Shown: piece after piece, positions 14,582 to 24,221 of the stretch | Layout of the letters: every line of letters begins with the position of its first letter | Numbering within the stretch: the first letter of the stretch is position 1 | NCBI RefSeq assembly: GCF_905147365.1 | Contig: NC_056422.1 | Location: forward strand, 4,342,501 to 4,406,500 | Direction of reading: 5' to 3' | Length of the DNA stretch: 64,000 bases | Origin: Aricia agestis | Lineage: Eukaryota > Arthropoda > Insecta > Lepidoptera > Lycaenidae | Notes under the pieces: model-generated | Database searches by the model: none | What the model was told of the DNA's origin: nothing | Seen by the model: only the letters and a program-made list of their open reading frames with translations | Made by a program: the position numbers and the translations under genes

Positions 14582-15353
14582 TAGGCCGCGATCAGATGAC
14601 ACGCCTCGACCACGCGCACCGCACACGCGTTATTATTTTTTTTTTATTAAATAAAGGGCGTTTGCTCGTTTGCCCCTTTATTTTCCGTTCCGTCCATGTG
14701 GTCATCTTAAAAGCTCTGGAAAATTCTGGAAAGCAACTTCCGTCGCCCATGGACACTCGCAGCATCAGAAGAGCTGCATGTGCGTTGCCGGCCTTTTAAG
14801 AGGGAATAGGGTAATAGGGGAGGGTAGGATTAAAAAGGGAAGGGAATAGGGGAGGGTAGGAAAGGGAATAGGGTAGGGGATTGGGCCTCCGGTAAACTCA
14901 CTCACTCGGCGAAACACAGCGCAAGCGCTGTTTCACGCCGGTTTTCTGTGAGAACGTGGTATTTCTCCGGTCGAGCCGGCCCATTCGTGCCGAAGCATGG
15001 CTCTCCCACGTGTTGTGTTGTGTCCGCATTACACCCGCGCTCGCCACGCGCACGCCTCGCGCACCTCCCGCGCATGCATAAACTAAGTAATGACTGGACT
15101 ACTTGGTTCAGTAGAATAGCCACAGCGCGGGCGCAAGGCATGTGCAGCGCGTATGCGGGGTGAGCGCGAGGCGGGCGCGGGGCGTGTGCGTGCCGCATGG
15201 CGTACGCGGGTGGAATTCTATAAATGCAATTTGAAATCTATTGATGTGCCTAAAGACTCAAATAAAATCAACAAATTTCAAAGCGAGTTTGACGCGGGTG
15301 CAGAAGCGCGTGGCGTGGGCGGGGCGGGCGCGTGTCGTCTGAACACGGCCTTA
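14582..15353. mobile_element. GC-rich MITE split by a SINE
   Basis: Left end TAGGCCGCGATCAGATGACA and right end GTCGTCTGAACACGGCCTTA are imperfect inverted repeats, flanked by subterminal CGCGC/GCGGG-rich arrays. The SINE at 14636-15011 interrupts it. Confidence 0.6.
14636..15011 (-). mobile_element. SINE copy 3, inserted in a MITE, with a rearranged tail
   Basis: Complete head (…GGCTCTCCCACGT) and body. The tail next to the T-run contains an inverted piece (CGTTTGCTCGTTTGCCCC reads in the opposite sense to the rest of the copy). Confidence 0.8.
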
Positions 15354-16044
15354 AGGTTTTCCTCTGGACCATCGCTAGGAAAATCTTGTGAAAAATAGAA
15401 AGGTAAGCTATTAGTAAATTGTTAATAATAATATCAAGTTTGTTTTATTATACCATCTGATCAGACTAACCAAAAATAAAAACAAAATATGGGTCTCAAC
15501 TCTCGTCACGAAAATTTAAAAGGAGTCGTGAAGACAATAATTATTAGGTCGTGCTTTTTTAACATACTGTTCAGAGACTACCTACCGGCTACCATCTATC
15601 GCTTTTAATTTGCGTGCATCATAAGGAAACGAAAGTCACAACAAAATTTACATGCCTTTGTCCAAACCTTTGTCTTGTTAAGCAATCGACAAGTGGAAAA
15701 TTAAGTTATTGTCCAATTGTTAGTTCTCAATTTTCTCTTCGAAAATTATCAATAACCATATTATTATGACGTATTGTGACGTTGGTTTAAAAGCAATAAA
15801 GGTCTTTAGCTGTGTCCACACTATGCGCTTTCGTCTTCAATTTTCGTCATCTTCTTTTATTCAACTTTCGTTTTGGCGCATTCAATAATTGAATGCGTCA
15901 ACGAACGCAACGCCAACATTATCATTATTGTTTTTGGATACGGTCAGAGGGCATGCGTCGCGGGTATGCCTCACGTTCGCTGTTGACTGCGCTATAACGC
16001 ATGCCCTTGACGAACAGAAAAAGGCACAAACTTTTGTTCCTCTT
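15354..16044. other. No gene recognised
   Basis: Includes TTAGCTGTGTCCACACTATG at 15808 with GCGTC/GACGC words up to about 16030, probably a decayed MITE. The 111-codon open frame at 15889-16224 runs into the next MITE and is unsupported. Confidence 0.4.
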
Positions 16045-16193
16045 AGGGCAGCTGTTTCACCATTTCCTGATAAGTGCCAAATAGACTATCCACCACTTAA
16101 CTTGATAAATAGAGTATGGAGAATCTGTCAAATAAGTTGTGACTTGTGGATAGCTTATCCGGTACTTTATCAGGAAGTGGTGAAACAGGTCCT
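16045..16193. mobile_element. MITE (AGGGCCTGTTTCACC family), copy 3
   Basis: Same inverted ends as copies 1 and 2, with CTGTTTCACCATTTCCTGAT and ATCAGGAAGTGGTGAAACAG. Confidence 0.85.
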
Positions 16194-16237
16194 AAAAATT
16201 TCTACAATCTACAGGAACTGTTAAATTTGAGGGGAAT

Positions 16238-16383
16238 GCTATTCATGCCTTAACCGCTGAACCGATTTTGTTAAAATTTGGTATAGACATACTTTGAGTC
16301 TCGGGAAAGGTTATAGGATATATATCCCGAAAAAATGTACGCTTCCCGCGCGATAAACTAATTTCTACGCAACGGAGTTGATT
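16238..16383 (+). mobile_element. Helitron-like fragment (Lep1-type)
   Basis: AACCGCTGAACCGATTTTG, TCTCGGGAAAGG and CGCGCGATAAACTAATTTC are recognisable; both ends are missing. Confidence 0.6.
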
Positions 16384-16416
16384 TTCTAATTGATTATAAT
16401 TTAATGCTTGTCTTTA

Positions 16417-16472
16417 TACTCTCTACAAGGTACTCTCTACAAGGTACTCTCTACAAGGTACTCTCTACAAGG
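16417..16472. repeat. 14-bp tandem repeat, 4 perfect copies
   Basis: TACTCTCTACAAGG repeated four times without error. Confidence 0.95.
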
Positions 16473-16771
16473 AAAACGTTCACAATAAAAGTATTATCAC
16501 TTAGTTCTGTTACACTCTGTATTTCTCCATTATCCATACCATTATGTTCCGGAAATTCATTCGTCAGGCAACGAATCAAAAGATAATCCACCCATTTATA
16601 TGGGTGTAGTACGACAAACTCGAGTATGCCAAAAGCAATTTGTCAATGCCATTATTTAGGAAAAGCCTTTCGTGGCAGATTAAGTGTGTAACCGGCATAA
16701 CAAATGAATTTTTCTTTTGGGCACCAGTGAATTCTCAGAAAGGCATGAGTATTATCCAATATCCATGCTAA

Positions 16772-16955
16772 TAGTTGGGGAGGGGAAGAGGGGATTTCGG
16801 GAGAAGCTCGAGCGTGTCAGATTAACCTTGTATAGGCTTCCAACATGCGTCTAGTTATCATGGTATAGGTATCAGATTTCTCACGTGGGGGGTTAAATTT
16901 TTTCTAAATATTGAAATGTTTTCGGATCTGTCAAATTAAGATAGGGGATGTTAAG
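16772..16955. repeat. Unclassified interspersed repeat, copy A
   Basis: Runs from GAAGAGGGGATTTCGG through CTCGAGCGTGTCAGATTAA and ATCAGATTTCTCACGTG to AGATAGGGGAT. An inverted copy occurs at 49418-49622, inside intron 1 of gene 3. The family was not identified. Confidence 0.6.
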
Positions 16956-16984
16956 TACACCCCAAAGAAGCTTCCATTTCTTTT

Positions 16985-17250
16985 ATAAAATAAGGGGGCA
17001 GACGAGCAAACTGGTCACCTGATGGAAAGCAACTACCGTCACCCATGGACACTTGCAACATCAGAAGAGCTGCAGGTGCGTTGCCGGCCTTTTAAGAGGG
17101 AATACGCTCTCTTTTTGAAGGTTTGCAGGTCGTGTAGGTCCGGAAAAACTGCTGGTGACAGTTCGTTCCAGAGTTTTACAGTGCGCGGCAGCAAGTTACG
17201 CGAGAAACGCACTGTGGAAGACTGCCACTCATCAAGGTGATGAGGATGGT
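16985..17250 (-). mobile_element. 5'-truncated LINE 3' end (SINE partner LINE), copy 1
   Basis: Minus strand encodes the C-terminal reverse-transcriptase part ([18 protein letters not shown]... [12 protein letters not shown]), then LLKGRQR, then the same 3' end as the SINE family (GGCCGGCAACGCACCTGCAG to CCCCCTTATTT). A 5'-truncated jockey/CR1-type insertion. Confidence 0.8.
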
Positions 17251-17308
17251 ATATTTTTTTACAACAATTCGAGCGAAGGGCCGCTCGAATTGTTGTAAAA
17301 AATATACG
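17249..17308. repeat. Near-perfect palindrome at the LINE 5' junction
   Basis: TTACAACAATTCGAGCG and CGCTCGAATTGTTGTAA flank a short loop, extended outwards by AT-rich pairing. It abuts the truncated LINE. Confidence 0.75.
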
Positions 17309-17905
17309 AAGATACGCGAAATACGAATATACGAAAATATCGAAACGAAGGGTTGTTGGATACGATCCATATAAAGCACTGACGATTTAAATGTTAGGTA
17401 AGCCTGTAGGGACATTTTTAAATATAAACAAATAAAGCTTCATATTTTCCTAACTAAGCTTCGCAGATATTTTATTTAGCACTAAACCAAGTGATTTAGT
17501 CCATATATTATAAGTCTATGGATTTAATCCTCATTGTCTAAAATATATTAATAACTGACTGAAATGAGCAATTTCTTGAATATAATATTTTCCTTTTCAA
17601 AACTTTAAAATGGCTGCAGTTTCTGAACCCACTGCTAAAATAAAAAACGCTCTTGTTATTATTTTTTTTATCAGCTTTACCTAATATATAAAACCTACTA
17701 GGTCTCCATGGCGCTCGAGTGACTACACAAATACTCTCCCCTGCTCCCCCCTCCTCTACTACAATGTTATGTCTTGAACCGCCGAACCCATTTTAATGGT
17801 AGGAAAACATTTTGAATGCTGGGAAAGATCAATGCATCGTCGAAGTTCTGCAATCGTAAGTAATTTTAGGAAGTTTTCAGTGAGATACAAAAACATATAT
17901 TTTTT
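17309..17905. other. No gene recognised
   Basis: AT-rich spacer; weak similarity to the Lep1-type Helitron core near 17770 (TGTCTTGAACCGCCGAACCC). Confidence 0.35.
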
Positions 17906-18178
17906 ATGAAATAAGGGGGCAAACGAGCAAACGGGTCACCTGATGGAAAGCAACTTCTGTAGCCCATGGACACTCGTAGCATCAGGAGATTTGCTGCAGG
18001 TGCGTTGCCGACCTTTTAAGAGGGAATAGGGTAATAGGGGAGGGTAGGGAAGGGATAGGTAAACTCACTCACTCGGCGAAACACAGCGCAAGCGCTGGTA
18101 CACGCCGGATTTCTGTGAGAACGTGGTATTTCTCCGGTCAAGCCGGCCCATTCGTGCCGAAACATGGCTCTCCCACGT
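17906..18178 (-). mobile_element. SINE copy 4
   Basis: Minus-oriented, with the LINE-like tail (GGGGGCAAACGAGCAAACGG) first and the head (GGCTCTCCCACGT) last. The GCGCAAGCGCTG hairpin is partly mutated and the pyrimidine tract is short. Confidence 0.85.
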
Positions 18179-18261
18179 ATTATTTGATATCCGATCATTC
18201 CGATGATCCGTAGAATCGCGCACTGCGGGCCGCATCTACTCTTGTATTAACGAGTGTTTAT

Positions 18262-18491
18262 TAGTCGTAGGGAATAGGATATTTACGTCTTAATTCCTAG
18301 CTCTTAAACAGCTAAATGGGCTAAACCAGCGGTTATCAAACTTTTTTGGAACCCTTTTAAGAAATGCAATTTTTATTATTCGTAGGGAATAGGATATTTA
18401 CGTCTTAATTCCTAGCTCTTAAACAGCTAAATAGGCTAAACCAGCGGTTATCAAACTTTTTAGGAACCTTTTTAAGAAGTGCAATTTTTAA
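18262..18491. repeat. Tandem duplication, two 115-bp copies
   Basis: CGTAGGGAATAGGATATTTA starts at 18266 and again at 18381, and each copy ends near TTTTTAAGAAxTGCAATTTTT. Only a few mismatches, so a recent duplication. Confidence 0.9.
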
Positions 18492-18856
18492 CGGACACCG
18501 AAAAAAGAATGTTTTTTTCTTTGAATTAATTGTCTCCAAGCTAGAGTCTGTCATTTCTAGAAATAATACCGCCCGCGCCCCCAGAGTACCAGCAAGGCCG
18601 TTCCCAAGCCGGCGTTTGGGAATGGCTGTGTTAAACTACTTTGAAGTATCTATCATCGATACTAATTAATAGGCGTGAAATTCGGTGTCCAACGTCACAG
18701 TCAACGCTGAAATAATTATGATTTATACTCCAAGTTTGTGATTAATGTGAAACTGTTCAATAACTAAATGCTGTGTTTGTAAATCGTTATCGACTTGAAG
18801 CTTCCGTGATAGATATACCTAGTTTTTTGTCAATTCACAGTTCAGTTTTAGTTACA
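18492..18856. other. No feature recognised
   Basis: AT-rich; contains a short inverted GCCGTTCCCAAGCCGGCGTTTGGGAATGGC-like segment (18598-18627) with no further context. Confidence 0.4.
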
Positions 18857-19075
18857 TCCATACTAATATTATAAATGCGAAAGTGTGTCTGTCTATCTGT
18901 CTGTCTGTCTGTTACCTCTTCACGCCCAAACCGCTGAACCGATTTTGCTGAAATTTGGCATGGAGATACTTTGAGACCCGGGAAAGGACATAGAATACTT
19001 TTTGTCCCGGAAAAATGTACGATTCACGCGCGATAAACTAATTTTGGCGCAACGGAGTTGCGGGCGTCATCTAGT
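18857..19075 (+). mobile_element. Helitron-like element (Lep1-type), full length
   Basis: Starts TCCATACTAATATTATAAAT, then the CTGTCTGTCTG tract, and ends with hairpin GCAACGGAGTTGC, GGGCGTCATCTAG. It is flanked by A on the left and T on the right, as expected for Helitron insertion between A and T. Too short to encode anything. Confidence 0.8.
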
Positions 19076-19240
19076 TGCATATAATATCAGTTACATTGAA
19101 TGAACGAGGTACTATGAAAGAAATAATTGATTCATAGGCCGATTGAGGACCTACATTAATTGGTCGAGTTATGTCAATCCCAGCCAACAGATCTCGCCTA
19201 CATTTATTTGAAATAATCAAACTTAATAACGTGGGTGGGG

Positions 19241-19390
19241 CAATTAAGACCTCAACGCGACGCGTAGATGCATTTCTAAATTTTTAGTTTGTTCTGAATT
19301 GACAGATTTCAATTGTGTGAAACGTCTTGCAAATCTGTCAAATCCATACAAATACAAATGCATCTACACGTCGCGTTGCGGTCTGAATTG
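19241..19390. mobile_element. MITE (CAATTCAGACCGCAACGCGA family), copy 1
   Basis: Ends CAATTAAGACCTCAACGCGA and TCGCGTTGCGGTCTGAATTG are inverted; inside are GACAGATTTC and its partner AAATCTGTC. Other copies are at 42112 and 55113. Confidence 0.75.
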
Positions 19391-19409
19391 ACGTAAGGGT
19401 CACACACAC

Positions 19410-19769
19410 ACATTATAATAGCTCCCACACCGGTTTCGGTGACGGTGGCCGGTTTCATTGAAAGCAGGCCAGCTACGCAGGAGTAATTTTTATAGTGCCC
19501 AAGTATGTGCGCAGTACACAAGAGCACTCTCTATTCCTTTACTCTCAACCCAGTGGGACGGACGACCGACACGACCGGCGAGAGATCAGGCGCAGGACCG
19601 ACTTTTTACATGCCCATCCGACGCATGGATCATCTTACTTGTCAGACAATCAGGTGATCAGCCTGCATTGTCCTAACCAAACTTGGGAATAACATGTTTC
19701 CAACGCGGGAATCGAACCCACGACCTCCGAGTCAAGAGCCGCGCTCTATACCACTAGACCACGGAGGCG
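19410..19769 (-). mobile_element. tRNA-derived SINE, type A
   Basis: Minus strand starts with a tRNA-like head: A box TGGTCTAGTGG (19751-19761) and B box GGTTCGATTCC (19708-19718), as in a cellular tRNA. The body runs to GAAACCGGTGTGGGAGC. CACACACACATTATA occurs at both edges (about 19403 and 19779) and is a likely target-site duplication. It is not a functional tRNA because the acceptor arms do not pair properly and the body continues. Confidence 0.8.
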
Positions 19770-19789
19770 TTATTATACACACACACATT

Positions 19790-20400
19790 ATACTAGAGGT
19801 GTCACAAGTATGTCCCAGTCATTTGCTAGAGTACATGTTGTAATTATCCACCTGTTATCATAGGGTTATCTGCGTAGAAACAAGTTTAACTAGACATAAC
19901 ATTGCATAAAAACTACTTTTAATAATAAGCCTAGTTCTTGTTTATGCAAACTCTACTTTCACTAGTACCTACTTTGAATTTTAAGAGGGTTTTTTCATTT
20001 AAGTATCGAGGTCACCTGGTTAAATCAGCTATTTGATTAACTAGCGAACTCATTAAATGAAACCATTCAATTAAGTGACTAATAGACCAACTCGTCAAAC
20101 GTCTTTGACTGTAAATTTAATGTTTTCAATTAATGAATTCTCTAGTCATTCAATCAAAATATAGCAAATTCAACTAAATAACTGCGACCAAACTGCGACC
20201 AACTTCGATATTTTATAAAAAAGTATAAGAAATGAAAAAAAAAACAATGCTTAATAATGCTTTTGATTCCTGATACTTATTACAATTTGCATATGCTGCA
20301 CGTTACATAATTATTCCAAGAAATGTTAGGAAATATAATTATATTTTGTTATTATCATATTCTCTTACTGCAGCAGTTCTTTTTGGCTTATAATTAACTG
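19790..20400. other. No gene recognised
   Basis: AT-rich with loosely repeated TTAAATGA/TCATTTAA words (20000-20160). No coding signal. Confidence 0.4.
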
Positions 20401-20784
20401 ATCACCAGAAATAGTAACATTTCACAGACAAAAATTGTAAACGATCGCCAAAATACAAACCACCATTTTAATGTAAAAATGATAACCAAAGATTTAACAT
20501 CTTAAAACTAAAAATAGTAAATGATCACAAAAAATAGTAAATGATCACCAAAATTAGTAAATGATCACCAAAATTAGTAAATGATTACCAACATTAGACT
20601 AGCATTTTAATGTAAAATGATCACCAAAGATTTAACATCTCGCTATCCTATTTATGCAAAATGACTCCAAATAAATTATTGTAACCAAAAGTAGTAAACG
20701 ATCATCAAAATTAGTAAATGATCACCAACTACATCATACTAGCATTTTAATGTAAAATTATAACCAAAGAATTTTCATTTTGCT
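20400..20784. repeat. Left minisatellite arm: 20-bp units within about 140-bp units
   Basis: The unit TAGTAAATGATCACCAAAAT occurs repeatedly, some copies decayed. On top of this, GCATTTTAATGTAAAA recurs at 20464, 20603 and 20743, a 139-140 bp higher-order period. The same 20-mer lies inverted at 23155-23358. Confidence 0.75.
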
Positions 20785-20796
20785 ATCCTATTAAAA

Positions 20797-22684
20797 GATT
20801 AGTAGATCGCATTGATGGAGCAATTGAAGATAAAGAGATTGCGCTCTGTGTCTTTCTTGACATTGAAGGTGCATTCGACAACACTTCAACCAGCTCTATC
20901 ACAAATAGTCTGGCTTTGAGGGACATGGATCCAACTACTGTACAGTGGATCAAAGCCACGCTCGACAATAGGGTAGCCTCATCGACCATCATGGAACTGA
21001 CACTCTTAATCAGGCTGACGCAAGGCTGCCCTCAAGGAGGTGTGTTGTCACCTGTGGAATGGTCCCTGGTAGTGGACGACCTACTAAGGGAACTGAACCT
21101 CAGAAGATATTACGCTCAAGGGTACGCTGACGACCTCGCGATTCTAGTGGTGGGCAAATGCGCATCAGTGGTCGCTGGGTTAATGCAGTCAGCACTAAGA
21201 GTCGTCGAGGATTGGTGCCCAAGGGCCAAGCTAACAGTAAACGCTGACAAGACGGTCTTGATACCTTTCACCAAAAAGAGGAAGTTGGAGGGACTAAAAC
21301 CCCCAACACTCTTCGGGAAAACTATTAAGTTTGCGAGTGAAGTCAAATATTTAGGAGTAATCTTAGACAAAGGACTCACTTGGAATAAGCACATCGAGTA
21401 TATTACGAAAAAAGCTAGATGTGCTCTGGGTTCCTGTTGGAAGCTTGTCAGCTCTAAATGGGGTATTCGGCCGAAGGCAATGCTATGGATATATACAGCC
21501 ATAGTGAGACCGATTACCACATATGGCTGCGTAGTGTGGCAAAAAAGGCTGAACAAGTAAATTGTCGTAAAAATCTGAACAGCGTTCAGAGACTGGCATG
21601 CCTAATAATCACGGGTGGGCTCTCGTCAACACCCACCGCTTCCCTCGAGGCCCTGATCAAACTAACTCCGCTTCCTCTGCTTGTTCTGATAGAGGCCAGA
21701 AAGGCGGCTCTCCGGGCCAGGACGGCGGGCAGGACAAATTGGGCCTCCACCCCATTTAGACAGCTGGAACAGTCTCTTCGTGAATCACCCATCATGGACA
21801 TGCCATCAGATGCCATGATCAAGGTGCATAGCTTTTCGAAGCAATATCAGGTTCTTATACCTGCCAGGGAGGACTGGGAAGGAAAAATCCCAATTGATGT
21901 TCGCCCTAGCGATATAGTTTGGTTCACGGATGGATCAAGGAAAGACAACCGTGCGGGAGCCGGATTCTACGGAGGCAGACCCCCAAGAGGCAAACATGCC
22001 AGTTTGGGGGAGTTTGCGACCGTGTTTCAGGCTGAGGTCTTCGCAATCATCGGTTGCTTACTAGAAAGCCTAGAGATGGCACTAGTTAACAAAAATATTT
22101 TTATCTTCTCTGATAGTCAAGCTGCACTTAAAGCACTGACTGCCGCAGAAGTTTCGTCAAAATTGGTTCTGGAATGCATTGAGACGTTGAACATGCTAGG
22201 AAAGGACAACAAAATACGCCTAGTATGGGTCCCGAGCCACAGTAACGTCCCCGGTAACGAAACCGCGGACGAACTGGCTAGGCTTGGGGCTGAGAGTCTC
22301 ATATATGGCCCATAGTACTCACCATGGGTAGGAATCAATTAAGAATCCTTACCAGAAGCCTAACTGGGCACTGCAAGCTTAATAAGCACCTTAACAGAAT
22401 AGGTGTTACTAGCTCAATGACTTGCAGATTCTGCGAGGAGGAGGATGAAACACCTATACACCTTCTCCTTGACTGCCCTGCTCTACTACAGAGCAGGAAC
22501 AGACACCTTGGTTGCTACGAATACACATCCACCGAGAAAATTCGTGGCACCAACCCCAACCACATTGTTCAATTTATGAGCAGCATTGGGTTGGGGACGG
22601 TACTCTAATGCGAAGGAGTCACAATAGATCCTCAAGGGTCGCAGTGACATCAGGGCTACTTGACCTGCCTTGAGCAAAAAAAAA
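20797..22684 (+). mobile_element. 5'-truncated LINE with reverse transcriptase and RNase H
   Basis: Encodes RT from VFLDIEGAFDNTS through GCPQGGVLSP and YADD (to 21560), then after a frame break a C-terminal RT part and an RNase H domain (21458-22315: WFTDGSR, FQAEVFAI, SDSQAAL, WVPSHSNVPGNETADELA). After another break a CRFCEEEDETPIHLLLDC zinc-knuckle-like end follows (to 22608). It ends in a short A-tail. A 12-bp duplication ATCCTATTAAAA (20785-20796 and 22685-22696) marks the insertion exactly. RT plus RNase H fits the I/LOA group of non-LTR elements; the clade is inferred. Only a few breaks, so it is fairly young. Confidence 0.9.
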
Positions 22685-22857
22685 ATCCTATTAAAAATGA
22701 ACCAATAAAAATATTGCTAACCGGAAAATAATAAATAATAAAAACCAAATTTCAACTACATTTTAATTTTAAAATGAGAAACAAAAGAATTACATCTCGT
22801 TATTTGACTATCGTAAATAAATAATAATAATATAATAAAATGATAATGGGACTCAGT

Positions 22858-22960
22858 ATAAAACCTACCTAAGTTTAGCGAAATTGGTTCAGTGGTTTGG
22901 GCGTGAAGAGGTTACAGACAGACAGACAAACTTTCGCATTTATAATATTATTATGTAGTA
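22858..22960 (-). mobile_element. Helitron-like 5' fragment (Lep1-type)
   Basis: Minus strand has AATATTATAAATGCGAAAG, CTGTCTGTCTG and CACTGAACCAATTTCGC. The 3' half is absent. Confidence 0.6.
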
Positions 22961-22977
22961 TGTAAAACTCTCATCAT

Positions 22978-23045
22978 CCATGCTAATATTTTAAATTGGA
23001 AAGGGTAGGTGTCCGTCTGTTATCTCTTGAGGTCCAAACTGCTGA
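22978..23045 (+). mobile_element. Helitron-like 5' fragment, plus strand
   Basis: TCCATGCTAATATTTTAAAT followed by GTCCAAACTGCTGAA; strongly decayed. Confidence 0.45.
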
Positions 23046-23154
23046 ATATAACATAATATAATATGGAGTTCTTAATCTTTTTTAATATGCTTACATTTTT
23101 TGTCAATCGTAGTGATTTATTTGGACAGAAATATCGCATTGATTTGCTCGCTTT

Positions 23155-23358
23155 GGTGATCATTTACTATATCTGGTGATCATTTACTATATTTGGTGAT
23201 CATATATTATATTTGGTGATCATTTACTATATCTGGTGATCATTTAGTATATTTGGTGATCATTTACTATATTTGGTGATCATTTACTATATCTGGTGAT
23301 CGTTTACTATATTTGGTGATCATTTACTATACTTGGTGATCATTTACTATATTTGGTG
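23155..23358. repeat. Right minisatellite arm, ten 20-bp units
   Basis: ATTTGGTGATCATTTACTAT repeats with an exact 20-bp period and few substitutions. It is the reverse complement of the unit at 20400-20784. Confidence 0.95.
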
Positions 23359-23393
23359 GGCTCCGCTCAGCACATTTTGAGATCTATACTACT

Positions 23394-23567
23394 GTACTCG
23401 GCGAAATATGGCGGTAGCGGTCTCCCTGCCAAAAACTTGTCATTTTCTATACAAAGCATGATTGACAACATCTGATACTTCATTGTCAATCGCGGTTTAT
23501 ATATAGAAAATGACAAGTTTTTGGCAGGGAGACCGCTACCGCCATATTTCGCCGAGTGCAGTATAGT
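23394..23567. mobile_element. MITE with long inverted ends, copy 2
   Basis: Arms of about 65 bp: ACTCGGCGAAATATGGCGGT and its complement, with CCCTGCCAAAAACTTGTCAT. The core TGATACTTCATTGTCAAT matches the MITE at 7120. Confidence 0.8.
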
Positions 23568-24029
23568 GGTAATATACGTTTAAAGTCCATGAAAATCATG
23601 AATCTAAAATGAAAATAAGCTGCGACGAAACCTATTAAGCCATAGCTCTTATTAAATGAAATAACCTTTATGTACATTGTTGAGGCAATAATTTAATATA
23701 ATCCCCGTCACTATTAACAGCGTGATTTTCAGTTTATGTGCAAGTAATCCTACTGAGTTTAGCGCTCGTTTACTGCCGTTGCCATGGTAACGCATAATGG
23801 CGCTGGCTAGTATAGTCACAAGAAAATCGATTAGGTTCCGTATTTGAAAAGAAAGACTAAGAAGGGAAATTGATCATTTTCTTCTCTATTCCAGCACCAT
23901 CACGAAAAGTTAGGTCTGCCTATGAATCAAATCGTATGATGGTACCGCCAAATTGTATGCTTCATGTCAAAATAAAAGAACGCCAACGGTTTTTGTTTTG
24001 ATATCCTAGGTTTATTCTTGTCTATTAGT
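23568..24029. other. No gene recognised
   Basis: Spacer; a short TTAGGTTCCGTATTT at 23831 resembles an edge of a common lepidopteran interspersed repeat. Confidence 0.4.
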
Positions 24030-24221
24030 GGGCCCCTAGACGATCAATTATATTGTGCAATATTATTGATCAATTTTTTGATATTAAGATTGAAAGGCAA
24101 ACGCGTTCAATATCAACCCTAGACGAGAGTCTAGGGCACTCTAGGGTATTATTGACAATAATATTGCACAATGCGTGATATTGCACAACCAGATAATTGA
24201 TCGTCTAGGCCCTAGGGGCCC
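24030..24221. mobile_element. MITE (GGGCCCCTAGACGATCAATT family), intact copy
   Basis: GGGCCCCTAGACGATCAATT at the left is mirrored by AATTGATCGTCTAGG at the right, with ATTGTGCAATATTATTG in both arms. A copy broken by a LINE lies at 51326-51350 and 53636-53740. Confidence 0.75.

Noticed and set aside
19700..19769. tRNA gene on the minus strand
   Set aside because: Same reason: a tRNA-like head of a SINE, flanked by a probable target duplication.
23155..23358. CRISPR-like 20-bp repeats
   Set aside because: There are no spacers; it is a simple 20-bp minisatellite.
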